A stretch of DNA of 40,906 bases from Clostridiaceae bacterium BRH_c20a (GCA_000961765.1 LADT01000042.1:1-40906); one strand, 5' to 3'; shown: positions 23,111-30,202, numbered from the stretch's first letter. Program-made: numbers and translations. The notes: a model not told the origin generated them from the letters alone.

Positions 23111-23575
23111 TCACTCATTTTCCGGTAGGTATTTTAAAATCATCACAGCAATAACTCCCCCTATCAATGCTGTTATTAACTGGGGGAAACTTAGAGCCTG
23201 GGCTACCTTAGGCGGTACCTGTATAATAAAGTTTACAGCTAGCGATAAAAAGCTGAATTTAACAATAGCACCTACAGTAATACCTACCAAATTATTAACC
23301 TTTCTAGCCCAATAAAATCCCAAACACAATAAAGCATTCCCTACCATTATTACCGGCACAGCAATAGCTAAGGGCATTATCCCCTGTAAAAAGGCCATGA
23401 CTGGAGAAAATATTCCAATGATAATGCCTGTTAAAATACCCGTATATCCGGTAGCTAGAATTAAAATTGCATTGATAGCAGGACCTGTTAACCACTGAAC
23501 CTTCATTTGCTGAACAGCAATAGTCAAAGCCAAAAGAATAGCGGTACGAGTAATTATTTTTGCAGTTATTTTCAT
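23111..23575 (-). CDS. ECF transporter S component (substrate-binding subunit)
   Basis: 154 residues from ATG 23575 (SD GAGGTG, 6 nt); the in-frame GTG at 23584 lies inside the SD. Five to six hydrophobic helices, with the N-terminal RTAILLALTIAVQQMKVQWL and the early helix motif ILILATGYTGILTGIIIGIF typical of S components, then a Pro/Gly-rich PVIMVGNALLC. S components bind a vitamin or metal and share the EcfAAT module, which is encoded elsewhere. The substrate cannot be read from the sequence. Its SD is sequestered in a hairpin (23584-23614), suggesting translational control. Confidence 0.85.
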   Translation of the reverse strand: MKITAKIITRTAILLALTIAVQQMKVQWLTGPAINAILILATGYTGILTGIIIGIFSPVMAFLQGIMPLAIAVPVIMVGNALLCLGFYWARKVNNLVGITVGAIVKFSFLSLAVNFIIQVPPKVAQALSFPQLITALIGGVIAVMILKYLPENE

Positions 23576-23581
23576 AATAAA

Positions 23582-23614
23582 CACCTCAAAATCATTTTAG
23601 GCCATATTTTGAGG
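23582..23614 (-). promoter_or_regulatory. Hairpin sequestering the Shine-Dalgarno of the ECF S component
   Basis: In the minus-strand RNA, CCUCAAAAU (plus 23606-23614) pairs perfectly with AUUUUGAGG (plus 23584-23592); the latter contains the GAGG of the SD. The loop is 13 nt and includes ATG GCC TAA, a two-codon mini-ORF. Confidence 0.55.
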
Positions 23615-23662
23615 CAAATCAATAGTTAATAGTTAATACTTAATACTTATGGGTTAAGCTTT

Positions 23663-23799
23663 TGCGTCTGACATTTACTTATACTGATAGAATTTTGCGT
23701 CTGCATTTACTTATACTGCTAGATTATCGGGTCTGACATACTCACAGGTCAAGCTTTTGCGTCTGACAATACTTATACTGTCATTTTTACCCGTCTGAT
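23663..23799 (-). repeat. Left CAGACGC array, five units, minus orientation
   Basis: Cores TGCGTCTG at about 23663, 23696, 23728 (CGGGTCTG), 23758 and 23789 (CCCGTCTG), spaced 30-33 bp. Read on the minus strand each unit is CAGACGCAA, a variable middle, and AGTATAAGTAAATGT-like ends. It is inverted relative to the array at 23889. Confidence 0.85.
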
Positions 23800-23824
23800 A
23801 AGAACTTTTAATTCTTGATTTTTC

Positions 23825-23879
23825 TGGGCACAGGGCACTGATCACTGGGCACTGATTATTTGTATTTATCACTGAGCAC
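23825..23879. repeat. TGGGCAC heptamer cluster at the centre of the two arrays
   Basis: Exact 7-bp steps at 23825-23852: TGGGCAC, AGGGCAC, TGATCAC, TGGGCAC; a further TGAGCAC at 23873-23879. The same heptamer as at 19691-19732. Confidence 0.8.
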
Positions 23880-23888
23880 AGTTTTTAT

Positions 23889-24124
23889 CAGACGCATAAT
23901 TTTCACCCATTAGTTATGTCAGACGCAATATCTTTACCCAGTAGTATTGTCAGACGCAGCAAATTGTCCCCAAAGTAGATATCAGACGCAACAAACTGAC
24001 CTCAAAGTAAATGTCAGACGCGTAATCTTAGCCAAGTAGCAATTGTCAGACGCAATAAACTGTCCCCAAAGTAATTGTCAGACGCAACAAATTATCCTGG
24101 CAACAATTATCAGACGCAAAATGT
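23889..24124 (+). repeat. Right CAGACGC array, eight units of 31-32 bp
   Basis: CAGACGC cores start at 23889, 23920, 23951, 23983, 24015, 24047, 24079 and 24111 (steps 31, 31, 32, 32, 32, 32, 32). Each unit has a degenerate middle, often TGTCCCCAAAGTA or TTACCCAGTAGTA, and ends in TTGT. The last unit abuts the stop codon of the MFS gene. Together with the left array it fills most of the 549-base gene-free gap. Confidence 0.9.
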
Positions 24125-25519
24125 TCACTCATTTGCATCCTTTTTACTTCCCGCATATTCAGCTTCTGCTATTTTCTTTTTTTTACTAATCTTTTTAAGT
24201 TTTGGCTTTAAGGCGGGCCTTATTAAAATTTTACCCAAAGTGTTACGAAGGCTTATGGTATCAAAAACTATTTCTCCCCAGGTTGGATGGTCTATTTCTT
24301 CCGTTTCCGGGTTTTTTTCCTGTTCTTTATAAAACTCCTGCTTAATTCCCAAAAACGCCAGTATGGCGGCAGTCACCGCCAATCCACCGGTAGTGCCAAA
24401 GGTTAATAAATTACTTTTTTCCATAAGAATACCAAAAACAGGAGGGCCAATTGCAACTCCAAAAAAGCGTACAGCACCATAGAGAGCGGTTATCATTCCT
24501 CGCTCAGCCATGACTACAGTACTAGTTATTATTGTATTTAGAGAGGTTAAAACTAATCCACCGCCTATACCTCCTATTACTAGAGCGCCAATAAAAATAT
24601 AAGTATTGTTAATAAAAAAAGGTATAATAAAATTCGATGACCCCAATAACATCACACCAATCACAACGAATATTTTATAATTAGGGTTTTTATTTTGAGT
24701 TATTATTCCCGTTAACAAAGATGTAACAGAAATAGCCAACACAGGAATAGCCAGCACTAAACCTTTTATAACTCCTTCTAATCCATATTTTTTTTCCAGA
24801 TAATCTGATAGATAAAACAAAGTTCCAAAAAGAGCATACAATGCAACTGAACCTGCAAAAAAAGCACTAAGTAAATGAAAGCCTTTGCCTTTAAAAATTC
24901 TTTTGAGAGCAGACAAATATTCTTGTACGGTTTGTGCTTTTTTATTAGTAGTTGGATCTTTAACTAAAAACCAGACAGCTAAAGCAATAGGAATACAAAG
25001 AACGGGAAAAACAAAAAATGTTGCATACCAAGCTATCAGACCAACTAATGAACCTAAAATTGGACTAACTACTTTTCCTAAACCATTGGAGGCTTCTAAT
25101 ACTCCAAGGGCTTTACTCCTTTCGCCTGATACAAATATATCACTGGAAAGAGCCATTGCTATAGGAGCAGTACCGGCAGCACCTATGCCCTGTAAAACTC
25201 TACCGGCCATTATAACTAGGTAAGAGTTATTTAAAATTAGGATTCCTAGTAAAGATACCACTCCCCCGAGACCATACAAGATTAAAGAAGGCACTATTAT
25301 CATTTTTCTACTTATTCTATCAGAGAGAAAACCGGCAATAGGAATAACTAACCCTGCCGGAACAGAAAATAAGGTTATAACCAAGCTGACTTTAAACTGG
25401 GAAATATTTAGTGCTGATTTCATTTGGGGTAAAATAGGAATAAGCATCGAATTTCCCAAAACCATAATTAAGGGTACACCAGCTAAAGCCGCTAAAGTGA
25501 CTCGAGTTTTTGCCTTCAA
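24125..25519 (-). CDS. MFS transporter, drug:H+ antiporter (DHA1)-like
   Basis: 464 residues from TTG 25519, 8 nt after AAGGAG; a GTG three codons upstream overlaps the SD. Twelve predicted helices. SVPAGLVIPIAGFLSDRISRK holds the MFS motif A (G-x-L-S-D-R-x-x-R-K) between helices 2 and 3, and GRVLQGIGAAGTAPIAMAL resembles the motif around helix 4 of efflux pumps (here A-x-x-A-x-A rather than GxxxGPxxG). A hydrophilic C-terminal extension of about 65 residues ends in a Lys-rich KPKLKKISKKKKIAEAEY tract. Probable efflux of small organic compounds; the substrate is unknown. Confidence 0.88.
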   Translation of the reverse strand: MKAKTRVTLAALAGVPLIMVLGNSMLIPILPQMKSALNISQFKVSLVITLFSVPAGLVIPIAGFLSDRISRKMIIVPSLILYGLGGVVSLLGILILNNSYLVIMAGRVLQGIGAAGTAPIAMALSSDIFVSGERSKALGVLEASNGLGKVVSPILGSLVGLIAWYATFFVFPVLCIPIALAVWFLVKDPTTNKKAQTVQEYLSALKRIFKGKGFHLLSAFFAGSVALYALFGTLFYLSDYLEKKYGLEGVIKGLVLAIPVLAISVTSLLTGIITQNKNPNYKIFVVIGVMLLGSSNFIIPFFINNTYIFIGALVIGGIGGGLVLTSLNTIITSTVVMAERGMITALYGAVRFFGVAIGPPVFGILMEKSNLLTFGTTGGLAVTAAILAFLGIKQEFYKEQEKNPETEEIDHPTWGEIVFDTISLRNTLGKILIRPALKPKLKKISKKKKIAEAEYAGSKKDANE

Positions 25520-25567
25520 TAGATCCACTCCTTTTTATTGTGCCAAAGATATTTTACCCGTAAATGC

Positions 25568-25594
25568 AAAAAAAAAACGTGTTCACGTTTTTTT
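25568..25594. terminator. Terminator-like hairpin with A and T flanks
   Basis: AAAAAACGTG and CACGTTTTTT flank a 2-base loop within 25568-25594, an A/T-flanked hairpin that can act on either strand; on the minus strand it would end the UPF0756 transcript before the MFS gene. Confidence 0.65.
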
Positions 25595-25670
25595 TAGATT
25601 ACGCTTCGCTAGATTTCCCTGTTTGAATCTAGCGCAGCGGAATCTAGCGAACTAAGTGAGCGAAATCTAA
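25593..25670. repeat. Inverted CGCTTCGCT / AGCGAAATCT element
   Basis: TTTAGATTACGCTTCGCTAG on the left and complementary AATCTAGCG and AGCGAAATCTAAA on the right give an imperfect inverted repeat. The CGCTTCGCT core is shared with the hexamer-repeat leaders at 3340 and 22007, but here no GGTTAA array follows. Confidence 0.7.
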
Positions 25671-25678
25671 ATACTATA

Positions 25679-25706
25679 GCATTAATATTTAAAGAAATAT
25701 TAATGC
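25679..25706. terminator. Perfect AT-rich hairpin at the end of the UPF0756 gene
   Basis: GCATTAATATTT (25679-25690) and AAATATTAATGC (25695-25706) form a 12-bp perfect stem with a 4-base loop, touching the stop codon. No strong T-tract. Confidence 0.5.
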
Positions 25707-26161
25707 TATTTTACAAAATACTCAATTATTTTAATAAAACCTGCGGCTAGACCTGCTGCCATCAGTGGCCCTACCGGAATTCCTTTAAATACAACGATAC
25801 CAATGATTGAGCCTACAACTAAACCTGACATAAGCTCTGGTTGGATCTTTAGCATATTTAAGCCGGCACCATTCATATATGTGGCTAAAGCACCACCGGC
25901 AGCACACATCAAACCCTGCCAAGTTAAAATCCCTTTCATTAAATCCCGGAAAGTCATCTGCTCACTTGCAAAAGGTACTAAAACAGATAAGAGTAAAAAC
26001 AGCAAACCAATTTCTAACCCCCTGCGTTCTATAAGAGGGAAATAATGTTGCAGCCTGCTAAGCTTTAATACAAGGAGAATGCAGGCTGAAGTTGCTAATA
26101 AACTGGATTTCCCGATTATTCCTATCAGTATTAAAACCAGTAAAAGTCCTTCACCCCACAT
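25706..26161 (-). CDS. UPF0756 (DUF441) membrane protein
   Basis: 151 residues, the normal family length; SD GGAG 8 nt before the ATG. Four predicted helices. Family markers are ILIGIIGKSSLLATSACILLVLK, the LLLLSV-LVPFASEQMTF region and the C-terminal LVVGSIIGIVVFKGIPVGPL followed by MAAGLAAGFIK. B. subtilis YtwI is in the same family. Integral membrane protein of unknown function, common across Firmicutes. Single-gene unit ending at an AT-rich hairpin. Confidence 0.92.
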   Translation of the reverse strand: MWGEGLLLVLILIGIIGKSSLLATSACILLVLKLSRLQHYFPLIERRGLEIGLLFLLLSVLVPFASEQMTFRDLMKGILTWQGLMCAAGGALATYMNGAGLNMLKIQPELMSGLVVGSIIGIVVFKGIPVGPLMAAGLAAGFIKIIEYFVK

Positions 26162-26366
26162 GAAATCAACTCCGTTATACTAGCTATTTGGTGAAAATAT
26201 TAAGATCTATTTTTTCATTAAAATATATTCAAAAAATCAACTAGTATGCTTTAAGTTTATTTCTATATAGAAGCATTAAAAATTCAACTATTTCTTATGA
26301 CTAAGTTTATATTTTCTGCATAATTATTACTTAGGAAGAAATAAGGAACTAGGTGGAACTTTATCT

Positions 26367-26630
26367 ATGCTAAGAATAGTACTGGGTATGGGAATTTTAA
26401 GAATAATATCAGGCCTGATTGAATTATCCGCAGCCTTTTTAATGCTATATTTTAATAAGGTAGAAACGGCATTTAAAATTAATGCTTGTCTGGCTGTTAT
26501 AGGACCAATTATTATGATTTCTGTTACTTCTTTAGGATTAGTTGGTTTAGCAGGAAAGATAGGCATTAAGCAGCTAGTATTTATCTTTTCAGGGGTTAGT
26601 TTAATATTTATTGGTTTAAATAAAATTTAA
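26367..26630 (+). CDS. YqhV-like (DUF2619) small membrane protein
   Basis: 87 residues. ATG at 26367 with a weak SD (AGGTGG, about 10 nt). Three predicted helices. LRIISGLIELSAAFLMLYFN, then VETAFKINACLAVIGPIIM, matches the R(V/I)xSxxIELxAAxxML and (V/I)N-x-x-LA-x-xGP signatures of B. subtilis YqhV, whose gene lies next to the spoIIIA operon. Function unknown, linked to sporulation by that neighbourhood in other species; here it stands alone ahead of the DUF1657 gene. Confidence 0.85.
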   Translation: MLRIVLGMGILRIISGLIELSAAFLMLYFNKVETAFKINACLAVIGPIIMISVTSLGLVGLAGKIGIKQLVFIFSGVSLIFIGLNKI

Positions 26631-26707
26631 TAAAAAATTTAAAATTTTCCAATCATAATTATCTTCCTTTAGAGCAAACTATAAATGTAATTATGAAGGA
26701 GACAAAA

Positions 26708-26722
26708 ATGTCTTCAAATTAA
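26708..26722 (+). other. Four-codon leader ORF (MSSN)
   Basis: GAAGGAG then ATG TCT TCA AAT TAA; the stop codon sits immediately before the AAAGGAGG of the DUF1657 gene. It could couple translation or be a relic of a former gene start. Confidence 0.4.
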
Positions 26723-26737
26723 AAGGAGGATAAATAA

Positions 26738-27046
26738 ATGACAATTGGTACCAAGATGCACACTACATTAGCTAGTATAGAAAATGCAGCATCTACCATG
26801 AAGACCTTTGCCTTAGAAACAGAAGATAAAACAGCCAAGCAGATGTTTGCTCAATATGCTCAGCAGCTTGACAGTATCTCTCAAGGAATGGCTTCCCGTT
26901 GTAACTATATTGAACAGCAAGAGCCTCAATATAAAGTTTTCCAAAATATGATGCAACCGCAACAGCAACAGCAGCAGCAACAATTACAACAACAACAGCA
27001 GCCAATTCCAACAAAACCAACTACAACTACAACTCAACTAAAATAG
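26738..27046 (+). CDS. DUF1657 protein with poly-Gln tail
   Basis: 102 residues, SD AAAGGAGG about 8 nt before the ATG. Residues 1-66 match DUF1657: MTIGTKMHTTLASIENAAST, TFALETEDKTAKQMFAQYAQ and the end EQQEPQYKVFQ, a helical domain found in small proteins of spore formers. The C-terminal 35 residues are a Gln-rich tail (blocks of up to nine Gln) ending in PTKPTTTTTQ, probably disordered and prone to length variation because of CAG/CAA runs. The gene is preceded by a 4-codon ORF with its own SD (26708-26722). Confidence 0.9.
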   Translation: MTIGTKMHTTLASIENAASTMKTFALETEDKTAKQMFAQYAQQLDSISQGMASRCNYIEQQEPQYKVFQNMMQPQQQQQQQQLQQQQQPIPTKPTTTTTQLK

Positions 27047-27068
27047 TCAACTAAATACAATTCCCTCT

Positions 27069-27112
27069 GAAAAGAGGAGTGCCAAAATTGGCACTCCTCT
27101 TTTCAAATTTTT
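27069..27112 (+). terminator. Strong intrinsic terminator after the DUF1657 gene
   Basis: A 16-bp perfect stem (27069-27084 with 27089-27104; core AGAGGAGTGCCA), loop AAAT, followed by AAATTTTTTT. Also placed to end the convergent gene at 27113. Confidence 0.85.
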
Positions 27113-27367
27113 TTAAATTTGGATTCCTTCTAATAATACATTTTCATCATAGCTTGATATATCATATTCCGGCAAGCTATCTTTTAAGTATTTAGGTGAC
27201 CACACTAGACTTAAGGAATCTAAATCAGCAAATTTTGCTTTTGTTGAGCACTTGCATAATTCTTCTAAAATGGCTATTTTTCTACCTTCCTTACCATTTA
27301 TAATTCCCTGTAACCTAAATAAACCATCATTATCATTTGCTGTCTTAACAATAGCGCCATTTTTCAT
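27113..27367 (-). CDS. Small hypothetical protein
   Basis: 84 residues. ATG 27367 with GGGGGT about 10 nt upstream. Soluble, mixed composition: KNGAIVKTANDNDGLFRLQG, then KIAILEELCKCSTKAKFADL (two nearby Cys) and an acidic end SSYDENVLLEGIQI. No membrane helix and no recognised domain. It converges with the DUF1657 gene and shares its terminator. The gene lies about 90 bp downstream of the membrane nuclease-like gene and could be in the same transcript. Confidence 0.65.
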   Translation of the reverse strand: MKNGAIVKTANDNDGLFRLQGIINGKEGRKIAILEELCKCSTKAKFADLDSLSLVWSPKYLKDSLPEYDISSYDENVLLEGIQI

Positions 27368-27458
27368 TATTCAGTACCCCCAAATAAAGTTCATCCTATA
27401 TAATAATTTATGTATCTTTCTGATTTTTGTTAACAGAAATCCCCAAAAGCGGTTCCTA

Positions 27459-28433
27459 TTATAGCTTGTCCTGCCATCCGGAATTTGTAATTCCTTTATT
27501 GTCTTTAAAGGTAAAAACTATTCCAATAACCCCTAATAAGTAAAGGCCTCCAGCCCCAAAATAATATAAATATTTTGGACTTAGATCTATCAATAACCCA
27601 AAAATAAGCAAAACTGTCCCATAGAGGAAATAAGGCATTAGCCTAGGCTTTGCAAACACCCTTTGCCGTGCACCTTGAAAAGTCCTAGCTTGATGTTCAA
27701 TCTTTTTCAAAAGCAAATCTTTGATTTCCTCTTCTCTAGGGTATTTACCAGCATCCTTAGCCATTTGGATTAATTCCTTTTGTCCTAAAAGGATTATTCT
27801 CCTCTTTTCTCTGATCAAATTACAGAAATAGCTTGTATCATCACGAAAATCGGTTGTTGAGATAATAATTCCTTTATCATATTTTCTTCTGCTCATGGCT
27901 TTAGATAATTCCCTGGCTGAACGGGATTCAACTGCATTTTCCCCAGCTAAAGAATGACACTGAATAGCTACTAGTTCACCCTGATATTTTGCTATTAGGT
28001 CTATTCCTTCACTCTCTAGATGTTCTGTAATTTCTACTTGAGAAAATTCCCCTATATTAGTTAGTAAATCCTGTATAAAGATTACAAAGCTTTCTTTTTC
28101 CATAGAATTAACTCTTACTGAAAACTCTTCCTGGGCTAACCTTTCACCTACCTCTCTTTTAACATACTCCAATTTTTTATTAGTAATATAGAGAGCCGCA
28201 AGGTGATAAATAACTAATACTGATACAGCCGTAATAAACACAAATAATATATGTTCTCCCTCAGTAAAATATAGAAAAAATATAAAAGCCGCAGCCAATA
28301 CTAAAACCCTATAGCATAAATAGTTAAAAGCTCTCCCATAGAAGGACTGACCTTGATATAAGTGACTAAGATAATAACCTTTAATTCGGTTTTTTTGTCT
28401 ACTTCTAGTGATATTTAAAAAGGTCCTTTTCAC
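27459..28433 (-). CDS. Membrane protein with an Mrr-like nuclease fold
   Basis: 324 residues from GTG 28433, 7 nt after GGAGGG; the in-frame TTG at 28448 lies in the SD. Two helices at about 40-85, a soluble core (about 100-240), then two helices at about 265-310. The core has restriction-endonuclease-like signs: ESEGIDLIAKYQGELVAIQC followed by His, and KYDKGIIISTTDF. In Mrr-type nucleases this reads GID...(E/Q)-x-K; here Asp145 and Gln158 are kept but the usual catalytic Lys is His160. It is either an altered enzyme or a non-catalytic DNA/RNA binder anchored in the membrane. Confidence 0.75.
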   Translation of the reverse strand: MKRTFLNITRSRQKNRIKGYYLSHLYQGQSFYGRAFNYLCYRVLVLAAAFIFFLYFTEGEHILFVFITAVSVLVIYHLAALYITNKKLEYVKREVGERLAQEEFSVRVNSMEKESFVIFIQDLLTNIGEFSQVEITEHLESEGIDLIAKYQGELVAIQCHSLAGENAVESRSARELSKAMSRRKYDKGIIISTTDFRDDTSYFCNLIREKRRIILLGQKELIQMAKDAGKYPREEEIKDLLLKKIEHQARTFQGARQRVFAKPRLMPYFLYGTVLLIFGLLIDLSPKYLYYFGAGGLYLLGVIGIVFTFKDNKGITNSGWQDKL

Positions 28434-28560
28434 TTTATTGCCCTCCAATTCTTATTCCTTTTAAAAGCTTAACCAAAAAAGGTTTCCTTAAATCAAATAA
28501 ACTTTGCAAAGTTCCTTAGTTTAAGATATAGCTCCCGGGACAGGTAGCTATTGACCTATA

Positions 28561-28587
28561 ACAACTTTTACTATAATATTAAGTTGT
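28561..28587 (+). promoter_or_regulatory. Inverted repeat upstream of dapB
   Basis: ACAACTT (28561-28567) and AAGTTGT (28581-28587), 7-bp arms with a 13-base spacer, 24 bases before the start codon. Could be an operator or an mRNA hairpin; no lysine riboswitch was recognised. Confidence 0.35.
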
Positions 28588-28610
28588 TGGAAATAAAAGG
28601 AGGTGTAGCT

Positions 28611-29387
28611 ATGTTAAGGCTTGGAATTAGCGGGCTCGGTCGAACAGGTCTAGAGACGGCCCGCTTAATCTTAGAGCAAGCTGATATTAAATTAGTTTGC
28701 GGCTTTTGTAGTCCTCGCAGCACAAAAAGAGGTAAAGATTTAGGTGAAATGTTGGGCTTATGGGAATTAGACATACCTATTGTTTCTGTTTTGGATATTA
28801 AACAACTCAAAGTTCTTCCTCAAGTAATAATCGACTTTTCTCCCCATGAGGCCGCTTCAAAAAATTTACCCGTATTTTTCGAAAATAGGATAAATGTTGT
28901 ATTAGCCAGTACAGGCTTTAGTGAAATCGAGCTTAAAAAAATTACCAATTTAGCATTGAGGCTTAATCGGGGATTAGTAGCAGCACCTAATATTACTGTG
29001 GGTGTTAATGTTTTAATGCTCCTTTCCCAAATAGCTGCCGATCTTCTCAATAGTTATGATATAGAAATCATTGAACACCATCATAATAAAAAGGTTGATG
29101 TCCCTTCTGGAACTGCTATAAAACTCGCTGACCAATTACCGGGTGAACCATTGATACATGCTATAAGGGCAGGTGGTATTGTTGGTTTGCATAAGACTAT
29201 GTTAGTGGGCCAGAATGATAAAATCGAAATATCCCATGAATCCTTCTCCCGTTCTGTTTTTGCTGAAGGTGCCTTACAAGCGGCAAGATGGATTAATAAT
29301 AAATCAGGAGTTTTTGAAATGAGTCATGTATTAGATTTAAATAGGATACTTAGTAAATATTTTAAAAAGGATATTACAGCCGTATAA
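28611..29387 (+). CDS. dapB: 4-hydroxy-tetrahydrodipicolinate reductase
   Basis: 258 residues from ATG 28611 (SD AAAGGAGG, about 7-8 nt); the reading frame continues upstream without an SD. DapB reduces hydroxy-tetrahydrodipicolinate with NAD(P)H in the diaminopimelate/lysine and dipicolinate branch. The N-terminal Rossmann loop is GISGLGRTG (residues 5-13), and the catalytic signature IIEHHHNKKVDVPSGTAIK (about 153-171) holds the catalytic His and Lys and the SGT substrate loop. The N-terminal GLGRTG departs slightly from the usual GAxGRMG, and APNITVGVNV replaces APNFSIGV. Monocistronic, with a good terminator. Dipicolinate supply to spores is a plausible link to the rest of the window. Confidence 0.9.
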   Translation: MLRLGISGLGRTGLETARLILEQADIKLVCGFCSPRSTKRGKDLGEMLGLWELDIPIVSVLDIKQLKVLPQVIIDFSPHEAASKNLPVFFENRINVVLASTGFSEIELKKITNLALRLNRGLVAAPNITVGVNVLMLLSQIAADLLNSYDIEIIEHHHNKKVDVPSGTAIKLADQLPGEPLIHAIRAGGIVGLHKTMLVGQNDKIEISHESFSRSVFAEGALQAARWINNKSGVFEMSHVLDLNRILSKYFKKDITAV

Positions 29388-29400
29388 TGGTTGCTCTAGA

Positions 29401-29439
29401 AAAAAACCTGCCGTTTCACAGTTTCCGCAGGTTTTTTTT
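29401..29439 (+). terminator. Intrinsic terminator of dapB
   Basis: AAAAAACCTGC (29401-29411) pairs with GCAGGTTTTTT (29427-29437), then further T's. Confidence 0.85.
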
Positions 29440-29538
29440 ATGGGTTATTAACCATTTTTCTTTCCTCCACGTATTGTATAAAAATAAATATTAATACTCA
29501 AAATAAGAACTATACAATTAGATTGGAGGAAAAGACTA

Positions 29539-29724
29539 ATGGATAAAGATTATCGGAAACGGGGACTGTGGGATCATCAAGGAAAAATGATGGCCTATCA
29601 AATGTATACCTATGGTTATGATGACCCTATTACTGCTTACCAAATTTTGACCGGTGAAGAAAGTCCCGATATAGAGGCAGAAGAAGAACAAATGGATTTC
29701 GAAGGAATTGATGGGGAAGAATAA
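29539..29724 (+). CDS. Small acidic hypothetical protein
   Basis: 61 residues, SD TTGGAGG about 9 nt before the ATG. The N-terminal half is basic and aromatic (YRKRGLWDHQGKMMAYQMYT, YGYDDPITAYQILTG); the last 20 residues are almost all Glu/Asp. No cysteine and no membrane segment. A charge-split design of this kind is common in small sporulation or nucleic-acid-associated proteins, but I do not recognise the family. Confidence 0.7.
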   Translation: MDKDYRKRGLWDHQGKMMAYQMYTYGYDDPITAYQILTGEESPDIEAEEEQMDFEGIDGEE

Positions 29725-29805
29725 CGCTTTAATAATTCAATCTGCGGCTATTTTCAAAAGCCAAAGTGTTACAATTTAGACAAGGAAATATATAATTTAA
29801 AATCT

Positions 29806-29836
29806 GCCTGGAGGAAAAAATCCTCTAGGCTTTTAT
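29806..29836 (+). terminator. Intrinsic terminator
   Basis: GCCTGGAGGA (29806-29815) with TCCTCTAGGC (29821-29830), one G-U pair, then TTTTATTTTA. Confidence 0.75.
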
Positions 29837-29923
29837 TTTAAAGGAAAAACTTTATTTTAGATAATTATTTTTGACCAATTCCCTAGCATAGTTTATGAAT
29901 GAAAGCCTTTTGTAAAAATATCT

Positions 29924-29932
29924 CATAAAATA
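29924..29932 (+). promoter_or_regulatory. Sigma-K-like -10 box
   Basis: CATAAAATA 35 nt before the ATG at 29967. No AC at 16-17 nt upstream, so only a half match. Confidence 0.35.
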
Positions 29933-29966
29933 AACTATGACTACCTAAAGAAAGGAGGATACCTAA

Positions 29967-30200
29967 ATGCAAACCTTCCAAAAGCCAAGTCAAGAGTGCC
30001 CACAATTGCCGGGAACACTTTTACGTATTAATATTCCCGCCGGTGCAGTAATAAACCTATTAAACCTTCTGGAAATTACTTCACCAAGTGGTATATGTCT
30101 AATTGTAAGAGTTCCTGCATTAGGAGGGACATCGGTTACTAATGCATTAGTCAATGCTATAAAAGATGCCGGAGGTAAGATTGAGTTTGTAACAAACTAA
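29967..30200 (+). CDS. Small hypothetical protein
   Basis: 77 residues, SD AAAGGAGG about 7-8 nt before the ATG. After a polar N-terminus (MQTFQKPSQECPQLPG) the rest is a compact alpha/beta-looking chain: TLLRINIPAGAVINLLNLLE, SPSGICLIVRVPALGG and ALVNAIKDAGGKIEFVTN. Two cysteines. No obvious membrane helix, although residues 24-36 are hydrophobic. I do not recognise the family. It ends at a strong terminator and is monocistronic. Confidence 0.75.
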   Translation: MQTFQKPSQECPQLPGTLLRINIPAGAVINLLNLLEITSPSGICLIVRVPALGGTSVTNALVNAIKDAGGKIEFVTN

Positions 30201-30202
30201 AT

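Noticed and set aside
23663-24124. CRISPR array
   Set aside because: The spacing is regular but the conserved core is only 7-9 bp, the middles are degenerate copies of one another rather than unique spacers, the two halves are inverted, and no cas genes are present.
26327-26566. Minus-strand ORF opposite the YqhV-like gene
   Set aside because: Shadow frame: Pro/Ile-rich with no SD, while the plus strand gives a recognised family.
28449-28610. Lysine riboswitch upstream of dapB
   Set aside because: The leader is only about 160 bases, shared with a divergent gene, and no L-box core or terminator/antiterminator pair was seen; only a short inverted repeat.
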